Below, piece after piece: positions 1 to 7,826 of a stretch of 64,000 bases of DNA. Location of the stretch: NCBI RefSeq assembly GCF_014694385.1, contig NZ_JAAOCA010000022.1, positions 1-64,000 on the forward strand. The letters run 5' to 3'. The first letter of the stretch is position 1, and every line of letters begins with the position of its first letter. Origin of the DNA: Pseudomonas typographi (GTDB taxonomy: Bacteria > Pseudomonadota > Gammaproteobacteria > Pseudomonadales > Pseudomonadaceae). The position numbers and the translations under genes were made by a program. The notes below the pieces were generated by a model. The model made no database searches, was not told where the DNA came from, and saw only the letters and a list, made by a program, of their open reading frames with translations.

Positions 1-116
1 TTGACGACCATAGAGCGTTGGCACCACCTGATCCCATCCCGAACTCAGCAGTGAAACGACGCATCGCCGATGGTAGTGTGGGGTTTCCCCATGTGAGAGT
101 AGGTCATCGTCAAGAT
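1..116 (+). rRNA. rrf: 5S ribosomal RNA (3' end of an rrn operon)
   Basis: The sequence matches the Pseudomonas 5S rRNA pattern. The conserved loop with CCATCCCGAACTCAG is at about 33-48 and GATGGTAGTGTGGGG at about 69-83, and the terminal strand (TTGACGA at the start, TCGTCAA near 107-113) can close helix I. The first one to three bases of the mature RNA may lie before the window. The 16S and 23S genes would be to the left. Confidence 0.95.
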
Positions 117-128
117 TCAAACCCACAG

Positions 129-160
129 AACCCCAATCGCTCACGCGGTTGGGGTTTTGT
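129..160 (+). terminator. Intrinsic terminator of the rRNA operon
   Basis: A stem AACCCCAA / TTGGGGTT (129-136 with 149-156) encloses a CGC-TCAC-GCG inner hairpin and is followed by TTTTGTCTTTT. It stands 13 bases after 5S, where the rrn operon should end. Confidence 0.85.
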
Positions 161-309
161 CTTTTACGGGCTTGTGGGGCCTTGCTCAACCCGCATTGCA
201 AGGCAAGGCCACGCGGCACAAGGCGAGGTACCGCTTTCATGCGTCCGTTTCTATGCATCAGCGCCTTGCATGGCTATCATGCGGGCCTGGTTCACAGGCA
301 GGGGCATCC

Positions 310-1269
310 ATGCTGGCATTGTTGAAATTATTGGCAGACGGCCGGTTCCATTCCGGGGAAGCGCTCGGGCAGGTGCTCGGCGTTAGCCGCAGTGCTGTGT
401 GGAAGCAGTTGCAGCAACTCGAAGCGGATTATCAGGTGCAGGTCCACAAAGTGCGGGGGCGTGGGTACTGCTTGCCGGCTCCGCTCGCGCTACTGGATGC
501 TGAACAGTTGCAGCCGGCGTTGGGCGCTCAGGGGATTACCCTGGACCTCCATGCCACCATCGACTCCACCAATGCTCGGGCGTTGCGGCTGATTGCCGAG
601 CAGGCGCCCCTGCCATGCCTGGTGCTTGCCGAGTGCCAACTTGCTGGGCGGGGGCGCCGCGGGCGCCAATGGGTAAGCCCGTTCGGGGAAAACCTCTATT
701 ACAGCCTTGCGTTGCGCATAGACGGCGGGATGCGGCGTATCGAAGGCTTAAGCCTGGTTGCCGGGCTCGCTGTATTGGCCTGTTTGAAGGAAGCCGGGGT
801 GCCTGACGTGGTTTTGAAATGGCCCAACGATGTGTTGGTGGGCGATCGCAAAATCGCCGGGATACTGCTGGAGCTGGTCGGCGACCCAGCAGACATCTGC
901 CACGTGGTATTAGGTGTAGGCATCAATGTGAACATGAAAGCTGCCCCTGCTGTGGACCAGTTGTGGACATCCATGCAATTGAGCAGTGGCCAACCGATGG
1001 ACCGGAACCTGTTAGTGCTGGCCTTGAGCCAGCACCTGCTGCACTACTTACAACTGCACCGCGACCATGGCTTTGCCGCGCTGCGCGAACAATGGGAGCA
1101 GCACCATGCCTGGCAAGGCCGGCACGTCACTTTGCAGGCGGGTAGCCGGGCAACGTCCGGCAAGGTGCTGGGTGTCGACGATCACGGCGGCTTGCGCTTG
1201 AGTGTCGAGGGCGAAGAGCAGGTTTTCAGCGGTGGCGAACTCAGCTTGAGGTTGCGCGATGATTCTTGA
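310..1269 (+). CDS. birA: Biotin--[acetyl-CoA-carboxylase] ligase / biotin operon repressor BirA
   Basis: BirA makes biotinyl-5'-AMP and attaches biotin to the AccB subunit of acetyl-CoA carboxylase. Forms with an N-terminal winged helix also repress biotin genes. Residues 1-65 are the HTH domain (GVSRSAVWKQL recognition helix). The catalytic domain has the GRGRRGRQW biotin/ATP loop and KWPNDVLV with the catalytic lysine, followed by KIAGILLE. The reading frame is open from 157, but the start at 310 begins with a proper HTH and gives 319 residues, the usual Pseudomonas length. It overlaps coaX by 11 bases, so the two are translationally coupled. A bifunctional repressor/ligase is the best reading. 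Confidence 0.95.
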   Translation: MLALLKLLADGRFHSGEALGQVLGVSRSAVWKQLQQLEADYQVQVHKVRGRGYCLPAPLALLDAEQLQPALGAQGITLDLHATIDSTNARALRLIAEQAPLPCLVLAECQLAGRGRRGRQWVSPFGENLYYSLALRIDGGMRRIEGLSLVAGLAVLACLKEAGVPDVVLKWPNDVLVGDRKIAGILLELVGDPADICHVVLGVGINVNMKAAPAVDQLWTSMQLSSGQPMDRNLLVLALSQHLLHYLQLHRDHGFAALREQWEQHHAWQGRHVTLQAGSRATSGKVLGVDDHGGLRLSVEGEEQVFSGGELSLRLRDDS

Positions 1270-2005
1270 GCTCGATTGCGGCAACAGTTTTGTCAAATGG
1301 CGGGTTATCACGGTGCAGGGGCTCGCTGTCAGCGGCGGTGTGGTCGAGTCTAACAATGAGCTGCTGCATACGTTAAGCGCGGCCCATGACGTTCATCTGC
1401 GAGTATGCCGCGTAGTGAGCGTTCGCAACGAAGAAGAAACCCGGAAGCTTACCGAAGCGATCGAAGCCGCCTTCTCTATCGACGTGCACGTGGCGCAACC
1501 CGCAATGGAACAGGCGGGCGTGCGCAACGGCTATGACGATTACCAGCGGCTAGGCATGGACCGCTGGGTGGCGATATTGGGCGCCTACGCCCAGGCGGGC
1601 GGCCCCTGTGTGGTGATCGACTTCGGCACGGCGGTGACCTCTGACTTCGTGGCCCAGGATGGCGCCCACCTCGGGGGCTACATTTGCCCGGGCATGCCGT
1701 TGATGCGCAGCCAGTTGCGAACCCACACCCGCAGAATTCGCTACGACGATGTGTCTGCCGAACAAGCCAAACATGCATTGCGCCCAGGCACGGCTACCGT
1801 CCAGGCGGTAGAGCGGGGGTGCGTGTTGATGCTACGTGGCTTTGTGGCAACCCAGTTGGAACAGGCGCGCTTGCTGTGGGGCGATGCCTTTACCGTGTTC
1901 CTGACCGGTGGCGATGCCCTGTTGGTTGCAGGCGTAGCACCCCAGGCCAAATACATCCCGGACCTGGTGTTCCAAGGGTTGGCGATTGCTTGCCCCTTAA
2001 CGTGA
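1259..2005 (+). CDS. coaX: Type III pantothenate kinase CoaX
   Basis: CoaX phosphorylates pantothenate, the first step of coenzyme A synthesis. The type III form belongs to the ASKHA fold and is poorly inhibited by CoA. The N-terminal DCGNSFVKW is the phosphate-binding motif. GMDRWVA and VVIDFGTAVTSD (about residue 120) form the acidic and glycine-rich active site, and GGYICPG is the conserved pantothenate-site loop. At 248 residues it has the family's length. It starts inside the end of birA and is followed 8 bases later by the SPOR-like gene, so the three form one transcription unit. Confidence 0.95.
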   Translation: MILELDCGNSFVKWRVITVQGLAVSGGVVESNNELLHTLSAAHDVHLRVCRVVSVRNEEETRKLTEAIEAAFSIDVHVAQPAMEQAGVRNGYDDYQRLGMDRWVAILGAYAQAGGPCVVIDFGTAVTSDFVAQDGAHLGGYICPGMPLMRSQLRTHTRRIRYDDVSAEQAKHALRPGTATVQAVERGCVLMLRGFVATQLEQARLLWGDAFTVFLTGGDALLVAGVAPQAKYIPDLVFQGLAIACPLT

Positions 2006-2012
2006 GGTGACG

Positions 2013-2435
2013 ATGCGCTGGTTGTTCGTGTTGCTGCTGGTGCTCAACGGCTTTTACTTTGTTTGGAGCCAACTCGAAGCACCCGTAACGCCCAAGGAGA
2101 TCGACGGGCTGGCATCCGCCCGGCCGGCTGGGCAAGACATCCGCTTACTCAGCGAGCGCCAGGGCAAACCACCTGCCCAGGGCGAGAATTGCCTTTACCT
2201 GGGTGGGTTTGCCGACCGCCAAGCCCTGGGGCCGTTGCTGGAACATTTGGCGGCCGCCCAGGTGCAGGCCCAGCCGTATGCACTGCACGGCCCTCAAGGG
2301 CCCGTACATTGGCTACGGGTGGCGCCGCAGAGCCGCGAATTGGTGGGTGACCAAACACTGGCGGAGCTATCCAGAAATATCAAAGACTTAAAACATCAAA
2401 TAATGCCATGCGAAGGCATTGCAACGGCTGAATAA
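2013..2435 (+). CDS. Membrane-anchored SPOR-like protein
   Basis: This 140-residue protein has one N-terminal membrane segment (MRWLFVLLLVLNGFYFVW) and a periplasmic part whose C-terminal half (CLYLGGFADRQAL to about residue 125) has the spacing of a SPOR fold, the domain that binds denuded peptidoglycan glycans at division sites. An in-frame GTG lies at 2007, but the ATG at 2013 has GAGGTGA directly upstream and is preferred. The gene follows coaX in Pseudomonas genomes. The SPOR assignment is based on pattern and context only; a specific cell-envelope function cannot be read from the sequence. Confidence 0.7.
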   Translation: MRWLFVLLLVLNGFYFVWSQLEAPVTPKEIDGLASARPAGQDIRLLSERQGKPPAQGENCLYLGGFADRQALGPLLEHLAAAQVQAQPYALHGPQGPVHWLRVAPQSRELVGDQTLAELSRNIKDLKHQIMPCEGIATAE

Positions 2436-2526
2436 CTTGCATAGAATGGCGCCCGCTTCGCAGGGTTAAATAGAACTGCAAAGTGCTGTCGAATTGGCTA
2501 ACCTCAAGATTTTAATGAGAAAAAGC

Positions 2527-2554
2527 TTGACAGCGAGTTGGGATCGGTTAGAAT
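2527..2554 (+). promoter_or_regulatory. Sigma-70 promoter of the tRNA-Tyr/Gly/Thr-tufB unit
   Basis: TTGACA (2527-2532) and TAGAAT (2549-2554) are separated by 16 bases. The GCCGCCC discriminator is GC-rich, as expected for stringently controlled stable-RNA promoters. tRNA-Tyr begins 14 bases after the -10 box. Confidence 0.85.
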
Positions 2555-2567
2555 GCCGCCCACGTTC

Positions 2568-2652
<85 letters not shown>

Positions 2653-2676
2653 GTTTTAGCGAGAGCTGCAAGCTCC

Positions 2677-2750
<74 letters not shown>

Positions 2751-2776
2751 CGTTTGCTGTTGTTGCACGGTGCTTT

Positions 2777-2852
2777 GCTCTTGTAGCTCAGTTGGTAGAG
2801 CACACCCTTGGTAAGGGTGAGGTCAGCGGTTCAAGTCCGCTCAAGAGCTCCA
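2777..2852 (+). tRNA. tRNA-Thr (GGT)
   Basis: A 76-base tRNA with acceptor stem GCTCTTG/CAAGAGC, anticodon GGT in the loop TTGGTAA, GGTTCAAGTCC T-arm and encoded CCA. Confidence 0.97.
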
Positions 2853-2858
2853 CTTTCG

Positions 2859-2893
2859 CAAAGGCAGATATGCAAATATCTGCCTTTGTTTTA
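2859..2893 (+). terminator. Perfect hairpin with U-rich tail between tRNA-Thr and tufB (attenuator or processing site)
   Basis: Thirteen bases (2859-2871) pair perfectly with 2876-2888 around a GCAA tetraloop, followed by TTTTAT. It looks like an intrinsic terminator, yet no clear promoter fits in the roughly 50 bases left before tufB. Partial read-through or RNase processing is therefore likely. Confidence 0.65.
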
Positions 2894-2938
2894 TAGAACG
2901 ATGTGATTCGCTACATTCTTCCGCCGGAGATCGAGTAA

Positions 2939-4132
2939 ATGGCTAAGGAAAAGTTCGAACGGAACAAGCCGCACGTCAACGTCGGCACCATTGGTCACGT
3001 TGACCATGGCAAGACAACGCTGACCGCTGCGCTGACCCGCGTTTGCTCCGAAGTTTTCGGTTCCGCTCGCGTTGATTTCGATAAGATCGACAGCGCCCCG
3101 GAAGAGAAAGCCCGTGGTATCACCATCAACACTGCACACGTAGAGTACGATTCTGCTGTTCGTCACTACGCGCACGTTGACTGCCCGGGGCACGCCGACT
3201 ACGTCAAGAACATGATTACTGGTGCTGCGCAGATGGATGGCGCGATCCTGGTGTGCTCGGCCGCTGATGGCCCGATGCCGCAGACTCGCGAGCACATCCT
3301 GCTGTCGCGTCAGGTAGGCGTTCCTTACATTGTCGTGTTCCTGAACAAGGCCGACATGGTGGATGACGCCGAGCTGCTGGAACTGGTCGAAATGGAAGTT
3401 CGCGACCTGCTGAGCACCTACGACTTCCCGGGTGACGACACGCCGATCATCATCGGTTCGGCACTGATGGCGCTGAATGGCCAAGACGAAAACGGTTTGG
3501 GTACCACCGCGGTCAAGACCTTGGTCGAGACCCTGGACACCTACATTCCTGAGCCGGTGCGGGCTATCGACAAGCCGTTCCTGATGCCGATCGAAGACGT
3601 GTTCTCGATTTCCGGTCGCGGTACTGTGGTGACCGGTCGTGTTGAGCGCGGCGTGGTTAAGATTCAGGAAGAAGTGGAAATCGTTGGCCTGCGCCCGACC
3701 ACCAAAACCACCTGCACCGGTGTTGAGATGTTCCGCAAGCTGCTGGACGAAGGGCGTGCGGGCGAGAACTGCGGTGTGTTGCTGCGTGGTACCAAGCGTG
3801 ATGACGTCGAGCGCGGCCAGGTTCTGGCCAAGCCGGGTTCGGTCAAGCCGCACACCACCTTCACTGCTGAAGTGTATGTGCTGAGCAAGGAAGAAGGCGG
3901 CCGCCACACGCCGTTCTTCAAAGGCTACCGCCCACAGTTCTACTTCCGTACCACGGACGTGACCGGTAACTGCGAATTGCCGGAAGGCGTTGAAATGGTA
4001 ATGCCAGGCGATAACATTCAAATGACTGTTACGCTGATCAAAACCATCGCGATGGAAGAAGGCTTGCGCTTCGCCATTCGTGAAGGCGGTCGCACCGTAG
4101 GTGCTGGTGTTGTAGCCAAAATCATTGCCTAA
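2939..4132 (+). CDS. tufB: Elongation factor Tu (copy 1)
   Basis: EF-Tu is the GTPase that delivers aminoacyl-tRNA to the ribosome. The G domain shows GHVDHGKT (P loop), DCPGH (switch II) and NKAD, followed by the two beta-barrel domains. At 397 residues it is full length. The start is ATG with GGAG about ten bases upstream. The protein is identical to that of the second copy at 19442, and the DNA differs only at the first ten and last few codons. It sits behind the three-tRNA cluster, as tufB does in many Proteobacteria, and is followed by tRNA-Trp and secE-nusG. Confidence 0.97.
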   Translation: MAKEKFERNKPHVNVGTIGHVDHGKTTLTAALTRVCSEVFGSARVDFDKIDSAPEEKARGITINTAHVEYDSAVRHYAHVDCPGHADYVKNMITGAAQMDGAILVCSAADGPMPQTREHILLSRQVGVPYIVVFLNKADMVDDAELLELVEMEVRDLLSTYDFPGDDTPIIIGSALMALNGQDENGLGTTAVKTLVETLDTYIPEPVRAIDKPFLMPIEDVFSISGRGTVVTGRVERGVVKIQEEVEIVGLRPTTKTTCTGVEMFRKLLDEGRAGENCGVLLRGTKRDDVERGQVLAKPGSVKPHTTFTAEVYVLSKEEGGRHTPFFKGYRPQFYFRTTDVTGNCELPEGVEMVMPGDNIQMTVTLIKTIAMEEGLRFAIREGGRTVGAGVVAKIIA

Positions 4133-4150
4133 GCGCTTGTAATGTCCCCA

Positions 4151-4176
4151 TCAGGCCGGCATAATGGTCGGCCTGA
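4151..4176 (+). terminator. Hairpin after tufB, before tRNA-Trp
   Basis: TCAGGCCG pairs with CGGCCTGA around a ten-base loop. There is no U-tract, so this may be a weak terminator or a processing structure rather than a full stop. Confidence 0.4.
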
Positions 4177-4185
4177 TTCAGTTCT

Positions 4186-4261
4186 AGGTCAGTAGCTCAA
4201 TTGGCAGAGCGACGGTCTCCAAAACCGTAGGTTGGGGGTTCGATTCCCTCCTGGCCTGCCA
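4186..4261 (+). tRNA. tRNA-Trp (CCA)
   Basis: A 76-base tRNA with acceptor stem AGGTCAG/CTGGCCT (one G-T pair), anticodon CCA in the loop CTCCAAA, GGTTCGATTCC T-arm and encoded CCA end. Its position between tufB and secE is conserved in many Proteobacteria. Confidence 0.97.
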
Positions 4262-4308
4262 GATTCACTCTCGGTGAACCTGGCTTTCTTCTAACAGGAT
4301 TTCCCTAG

Positions 4309-4677
4309 ATGACACCGAAGGCTGAAGCCCAAGATTCCCGTTTCGACCTGCTCAAATGGTTGGTCGTTGTGGTGCTGGTGGTCGTGGGTGTCGTCGGTAA
4401 TCAGTATTTCTCCGCCGCGCCTTTGCTGTATCGTGTGCTGGGTCTGATCGTCATTGCTGCTGTTGCTGCCTATATCGCGCTGCAAACCGCAAAGGGTAAG
4501 TCGTTTTTTGTCCTGGCGAAGGAAGCGCGTACCGAGATACGTAAAGTCGTTTGGCCAACGCGCCAAGAGACTGCGCAGACCACCATGATAGTGGTGGCCG
4601 TCGTTCTGGTTATGGCTTTGCTGCTGTGGGGGCTCGATTCCCTGCTCGGCTGGCTGGTTTCCTTGATTGTAGGCTAA
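4309..4677 (+). CDS. secE: Preprotein translocase subunit SecE
   Basis: SecE clamps SecY in the inner-membrane SecYEG channel. The 122 residues contain three membrane segments (about 18-35, 42-60 and 90-120), as in the three-span gammaproteobacterial SecE, and the conserved amphipathic stretch with EIRKVVWPTRQET just before the last span. It lies 9 bases before nusG, with which it is normally co-transcribed. Confidence 0.95.
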   Translation: MTPKAEAQDSRFDLLKWLVVVVLVVVGVVGNQYFSAAPLLYRVLGLIVIAAVAAYIALQTAKGKSFFVLAKEARTEIRKVVWPTRQETAQTTMIVVAVVLVMALLLWGLDSLLGWLVSLIVG

Positions 4678-4686
4678 GGGTGTCCC

Positions 4687-5220
4687 GTGGCTAAGCGTTG
4701 GTACGTCGTGCATGCTTACTCGGGTTACGAGAAGCATGTTATGCGCTCGCTGATCGAGCGTGTAAAGCTGGCTGGTATGGAAGACGGGTTTGGCGAGATT
4801 CTGGTCCCTACCGAAGAAGTGGTAGAGATGCGTAACGGCCAGAAGCGCAAGAGCGAACGAAAGTTCTTTCCCGGATACGTACTGGTGCAGATGGAGATGA
4901 ACGAGGGTACTTGGCACTTGGTCAAGGATACGCCTCGTGTAATGGGCTTCATTGGCGGTACCGCCGACAAGCCTGCGCCGATCACAGACAAGGAAGCCGA
5001 GGCTATCCTGCGTCGGGTCGCCGATGGTAGCGATAAGCCCAAGCCGAAGACGCTCTTCGAGCCGGGTGAAGTGGTTCGCGTAACGGATGGTCCGTTTGCT
5101 GATTTCAACGGCACTGTCGAAGAGGTCAACTACGAAAAGAGCCGCATCCAGGTGGCAGTGCTCATTTTCGGCCGTTCCACCCCGGTGGAGCTGGAATTCA
5201 GCCAGGTCGAGAAAGTCTGA
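4687..5220 (+). CDS. nusG: Transcription termination/antitermination factor NusG
   Basis: NusG binds the RNA polymerase clamp and couples it to Rho or to ribosomal protein S10. The N-terminal NGN domain begins WYVVHAYSGYEKHV; the linker is followed by a C-terminal KOW domain with GEVVRVTDGPFADFNGTV (about residues 125-142). It is 177 residues long and starts at GTG. An intrinsic terminator-like hairpin follows 20 bases after the stop, separating secE-nusG from the L11 operon. Confidence 0.97.
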   Translation: MAKRWYVVHAYSGYEKHVMRSLIERVKLAGMEDGFGEILVPTEEVVEMRNGQKRKSERKFFPGYVLVQMEMNEGTWHLVKDTPRVMGFIGGTADKPAPITDKEAEAILRRVADGSDKPKPKTLFEPGEVVRVTDGPFADFNGTVEEVNYEKSRIQVAVLIFGRSTPVELEFSQVEKV

Positions 5221-5239
5221 CCCGGCACTAAGATCCCGC

Positions 5240-5267
5240 ACCCCGCAGGCATTGGCTGCGGGGTTTT
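5240..5267 (+). terminator. Terminator after nusG
   Basis: CCCCGCAG (5241-5248) pairs with CTGCGGGG (5256-5263) around GCATTGG, followed by TTTTG. Read-through to rplK is possible because the U-tract is short. Confidence 0.75.
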
Positions 5268-5339
5268 GTCGTCACTGGGATAAACCAAAGCAACTGGGGA
5301 GCCGCGCAGCGGCGTTCGTACCCAATAGTGGAGTAGCTC

Positions 5340-5771
5340 ATGGCTAAGAAGATTCAGGCTTATATCAAGCTGCAAGTCAAGGCCGGCCAGGCCAACCCTA
5401 GCCCGCCCGTAGGCCCGGCTTTGGGTCAACATGGCGTGAACATCATGGAATTCTGCAAGGCCTTCAATGCTCGTACCCAAGGTATGGAAGCAGGCCTGCC
5501 CACTCCAGTGATCATCACGGTATACAGCGACCGCAGCTTCACGTTCGAAACCAAGAGTACCCCGGCATCGGTATTGCTGAAGAAGGCTGCTGGCCTGGCC
5601 AGCGGTTCGGCTCGCCCGAATACCGTTAAGGTCGGTACGGTTACCCGTGCTCAGTTGGAAGAGATCGCCAAAACCAAAGATGCTGATCTGACCGCTGCCA
5701 GCCTGGATGCCGCCGTGCGCACCATCGCCGGCTCTGCCCGCAGCATGGGCCTGAACGTGGAGGGTGTGTAA
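5340..5771 (+). CDS. rplK: 50S ribosomal protein L11
   Basis: L11 binds the GTPase-associated region of 23S rRNA and is needed for RelA-dependent stringent signalling. The N-terminal domain has the proline-rich hinge PSPPVGPALGQHGVNIMEF and the C-terminal domain ends MGLNVEGV. The length of 143 residues is standard. Its stop overlaps the rplA start (TAATG), giving translational coupling. Confidence 0.97.
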   Translation: MAKKIQAYIKLQVKAGQANPSPPVGPALGQHGVNIMEFCKAFNARTQGMEAGLPTPVIITVYSDRSFTFETKSTPASVLLKKAAGLASGSARPNTVKVGTVTRAQLEEIAKTKDADLTAASLDAAVRTIAGSARSMGLNVEGV

Positions 5772-6466
5772 TGGCTAAGCTGACCAAACGCCAAAAGGCG
5801 ATTGCTGCCAAAGTCGAAGCTGGCAAGCAGTACAACTTCGAAGACGCCGCGACGCTGCTGGCTGAGCTGTCCAACGTCAAGTTCACCGAGTCGTTCGACG
5901 TTGCCGTGAACCTGGGCGTTGACCCGCGTAAGTCTGATCAAGTCGTACGTAGTGCCACCGTGCTGCCTCATGGCACCGGAAAAACCGTTCGTGTGGCCGT
6001 ATTCACCCAGGGCCCGGCTGCTGAAGCCGCCTTGGCCGCCGGCGCGGACCGCGTGGGCATGGACGACCTGGCTGCCGAAATGAAAGGCGGCGACCTGAGC
6101 TATGACGTCGTTATCGCTTCCCCGGATGCAATGCGCGTAGTCGGCCAGTTGGGCCAAGTATTGGGCCCGCGCGGCCTGATGCCGAACCCGAAGGTCGGTA
6201 CCGTTACGCCTGACGTCGCCGGCGCTGTGAAAAACGCCAAGGCTGGCCAGGTTCGCTACCGTACTGACAAGAACGGTATCATTCACACCTCCATCGGCAA
6301 AGTCGGCTTCGAAGCTGGCAAGCTGAAGGAAAACGTCGAGGCCCTGATCGCTGATCTGAAGCGTATCAAGCCGGCATCGTCGAAAGGTATCTACGTCAAG
6401 CGCGTTACCCTGAGCACCACCATGGGGCCAGGTTTGGTCATTGACCAAGGTTCGCTCGACGCTTGA
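5771..6466 (+). CDS. rplA: 50S ribosomal protein L1
   Basis: L1 forms the mobile L1 stalk that helps release deacylated tRNA; in E. coli it also represses translation of the L11-L1 mRNA. The 231 residues contain the family signature around GPRGLMPNPKVGTVT. The first base of its ATG is the last base of the rplK stop. Confidence 0.97.
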   Translation: MAKLTKRQKAIAAKVEAGKQYNFEDAATLLAELSNVKFTESFDVAVNLGVDPRKSDQVVRSATVLPHGTGKTVRVAVFTQGPAAEAALAAGADRVGMDDLAAEMKGGDLSYDVVIASPDAMRVVGQLGQVLGPRGLMPNPKVGTVTPDVAGAVKNAKAGQVRYRTDKNGIIHTSIGKVGFEAGKLKENVEALIADLKRIKPASSKGIYVKRVTLSTTMGPGLVIDQGSLDA

Positions 6467-6664
6467 TGTCGTGGTGCGCGCCCTCGGGGCGTGCACCGCA
6501 CCCAATTGGGGTCCCTGCCTGGCGGGGGCTGTCCAAGACCGTAGGCGGCGAAAGCCTTAAACCTACAGCCTACGCAGATGGTGCTCCCGATTCGTTACCG
6601 AATCAGACACCAAAACGACACCCGGCTCCGGCCGAGTGAAACGGTAAAATCCAGGAGTAAACCC
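6467..6664 (+). promoter_or_regulatory. L10 leader region of rplJL-rpoBC
   Basis: This 198-base gene-free stretch is rich in hairpins, for example GGTGCGCGCCC / GGGGCGTGCACC near 6471-6494 and a GTAGGC/GCCTAC-containing structure about 6541-6575. It occupies the place of the L10(L12)4 binding leader, by which the protein complex represses its own translation. The assignment comes from position and structure; no exact boundary can be set. Confidence 0.65.
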
Positions 6665-7165
6665 GTGGCAATTAAACTCGAAGACAAGAAGGCCATCGTC
6701 GCTGAAGTCAACGAGGCTGCCAAGAGCGCGCTGTCTGCTGTCGCGGCTGATGCCCGTGGCGTGACGGTTGGCGCAATGACCGGACTCCGTAAAGAGGCCC
6801 GTGCAGCTGGCGTTTACGTACGTGTAGTACGTAACACCCTGCTGCGCCGCGCTGTTGAAGATACTGCGTTCAGTAACCTCAACGACGTGTTCAAAGGCCC
6901 GACCCTGATCGCCTTCTCCAATGAGCATCCGGGCGCTGCTGCCCGTATCTTCAAGGAGTTTGCGAAGGGTCAGGACAAGTTCGAGATCAAGGCAGCATCG
7001 TTCGAGGGCCAGTTCCTCGCAGCTAACCAGATCGACGTACTGGCATCCCTGCCGACTCGCGACGAAGCCATTTCGCAGCTGATGAGCGTGATTCAAGGCG
7101 CTACCAGCAAGCTGGCTCGCACCTTGGCGGCTATTCGCGACCAGAAAGAAGCAAGCGCGGCTTAA
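6665..7165 (+). CDS. rplJ: 50S ribosomal protein L10
   Basis: L10 is the base of the ribosomal stalk and carries L7/L12 dimers on its C-terminal helix. The frame is open from 6578, but the GTG at 6665 has AGGAG eight bases upstream and gives the usual 166 residues beginning VAIKLEDKKAIVAEV. The upstream open frame lies in the autoregulatory leader and is not thought to be translated. Confidence 0.95.
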   Translation: MAIKLEDKKAIVAEVNEAAKSALSAVAADARGVTVGAMTGLRKEARAAGVYVRVVRNTLLRRAVEDTAFSNLNDVFKGPTLIAFSNEHPGAAARIFKEFAKGQDKFEIKAASFEGQFLAANQIDVLASLPTRDEAISQLMSVIQGATSKLARTLAAIRDQKEASAA

Positions 7166-7240
7166 GCCAAGCAAGCCTTTCAGTTTATTTGTTTATTTTG
7201 ATGGCCGCGAAGGCTATCCCCCAATACAGGAATTAGAGTC

Positions 7241-7606
7241 ATGGCTCTGTCTCAAGAAGATATCATCAACGCCGTTGCCGAAATGTCGGTTATGCAAGTC
7301 GTTGAGCTGATCAAAGCGATGGAAGAAAAATTCGGTGTTAGCGCTGCCGCCGCTGTTGCTGCTGGCCCTGCTGCTGCTGCCGTGGTTGAAGAGCAAACCG
7401 AGTTCACCGTCACCCTGATCGCCACTGGCGAGAAGAAAGTGAACGTGATCAAGGCCGTTCGTGAACTGACCGGTCTGGGCTTGAAAGAAGCCAAGGACCT
7501 GGTTGACGGCGCGCCTAAAGCCATCAAAGAGAACGTCTCCAAGGACGAGGCCGAAGCGGCCAAGAAGACCCTGGAAGACGCAGGCGCCCAAGTCGAAGTC
7601 AAGTAA
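7241..7606 (+). CDS. rplL: 50S ribosomal protein L7/L12
   Basis: L7/L12 is the multi-copy stalk protein that recruits translational GTPases. At 121 residues it shows the N-terminal dimerisation helices, an Ala-rich hinge (about residues 34-50) and the C-terminal domain with GLGLKEAKDLVDGAPK, the factor-binding surface. An AGGAA ribosome site precedes the ATG. An attenuator-like hairpin follows before rpoB. Confidence 0.97.
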   Translation: MALSQEDIINAVAEMSVMQVVELIKAMEEKFGVSAAAAVAAGPAAAAVVEEQTEFTVTLIATGEKKVNVIKAVRELTGLGLKEAKDLVDGAPKAIKENVSKDEAEAAKKTLEDAGAQVEVK

Positions 7607-7652
7607 GTTTCGACCTTGGCACTGCAGCCTGAGCATCACGCAGACGGCTGAT

Positions 7653-7682
7653 GGCTGGTGGCTTACGCCACCGGCCTTTTTC
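7653..7682 (+). terminator. Attenuator-type hairpin between rplL and rpoB
   Basis: GGCTGGTGGC pairs with GCCACCGGCC (one G-T pair) around TTAC and is followed by TTTTTCC. In E. coli the matching site lets only part of transcription pass into rpoBC. No other recognisable feature is seen in the rest of the 220-base gap. Confidence 0.75.
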
Positions 7683-7826
7683 CGTTACAGCACCGCATAC
7701 GATCGCGGGCTGTGACGAGCGGTATCCACCCAAAACGGGTGTTGCAAGCCAAGGGGCTTGCAGGATTTTCTGGCTGCTCCCGCCGGGAGGGGCCAAACAA
7801 GCAGGTGACCAAGCTGGGGAACGCTG

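Noticed and set aside
4291..5241. 316-codon antisense frame over secE-nusG
   Set aside because: No start signal or motif; the sense genes are certain.
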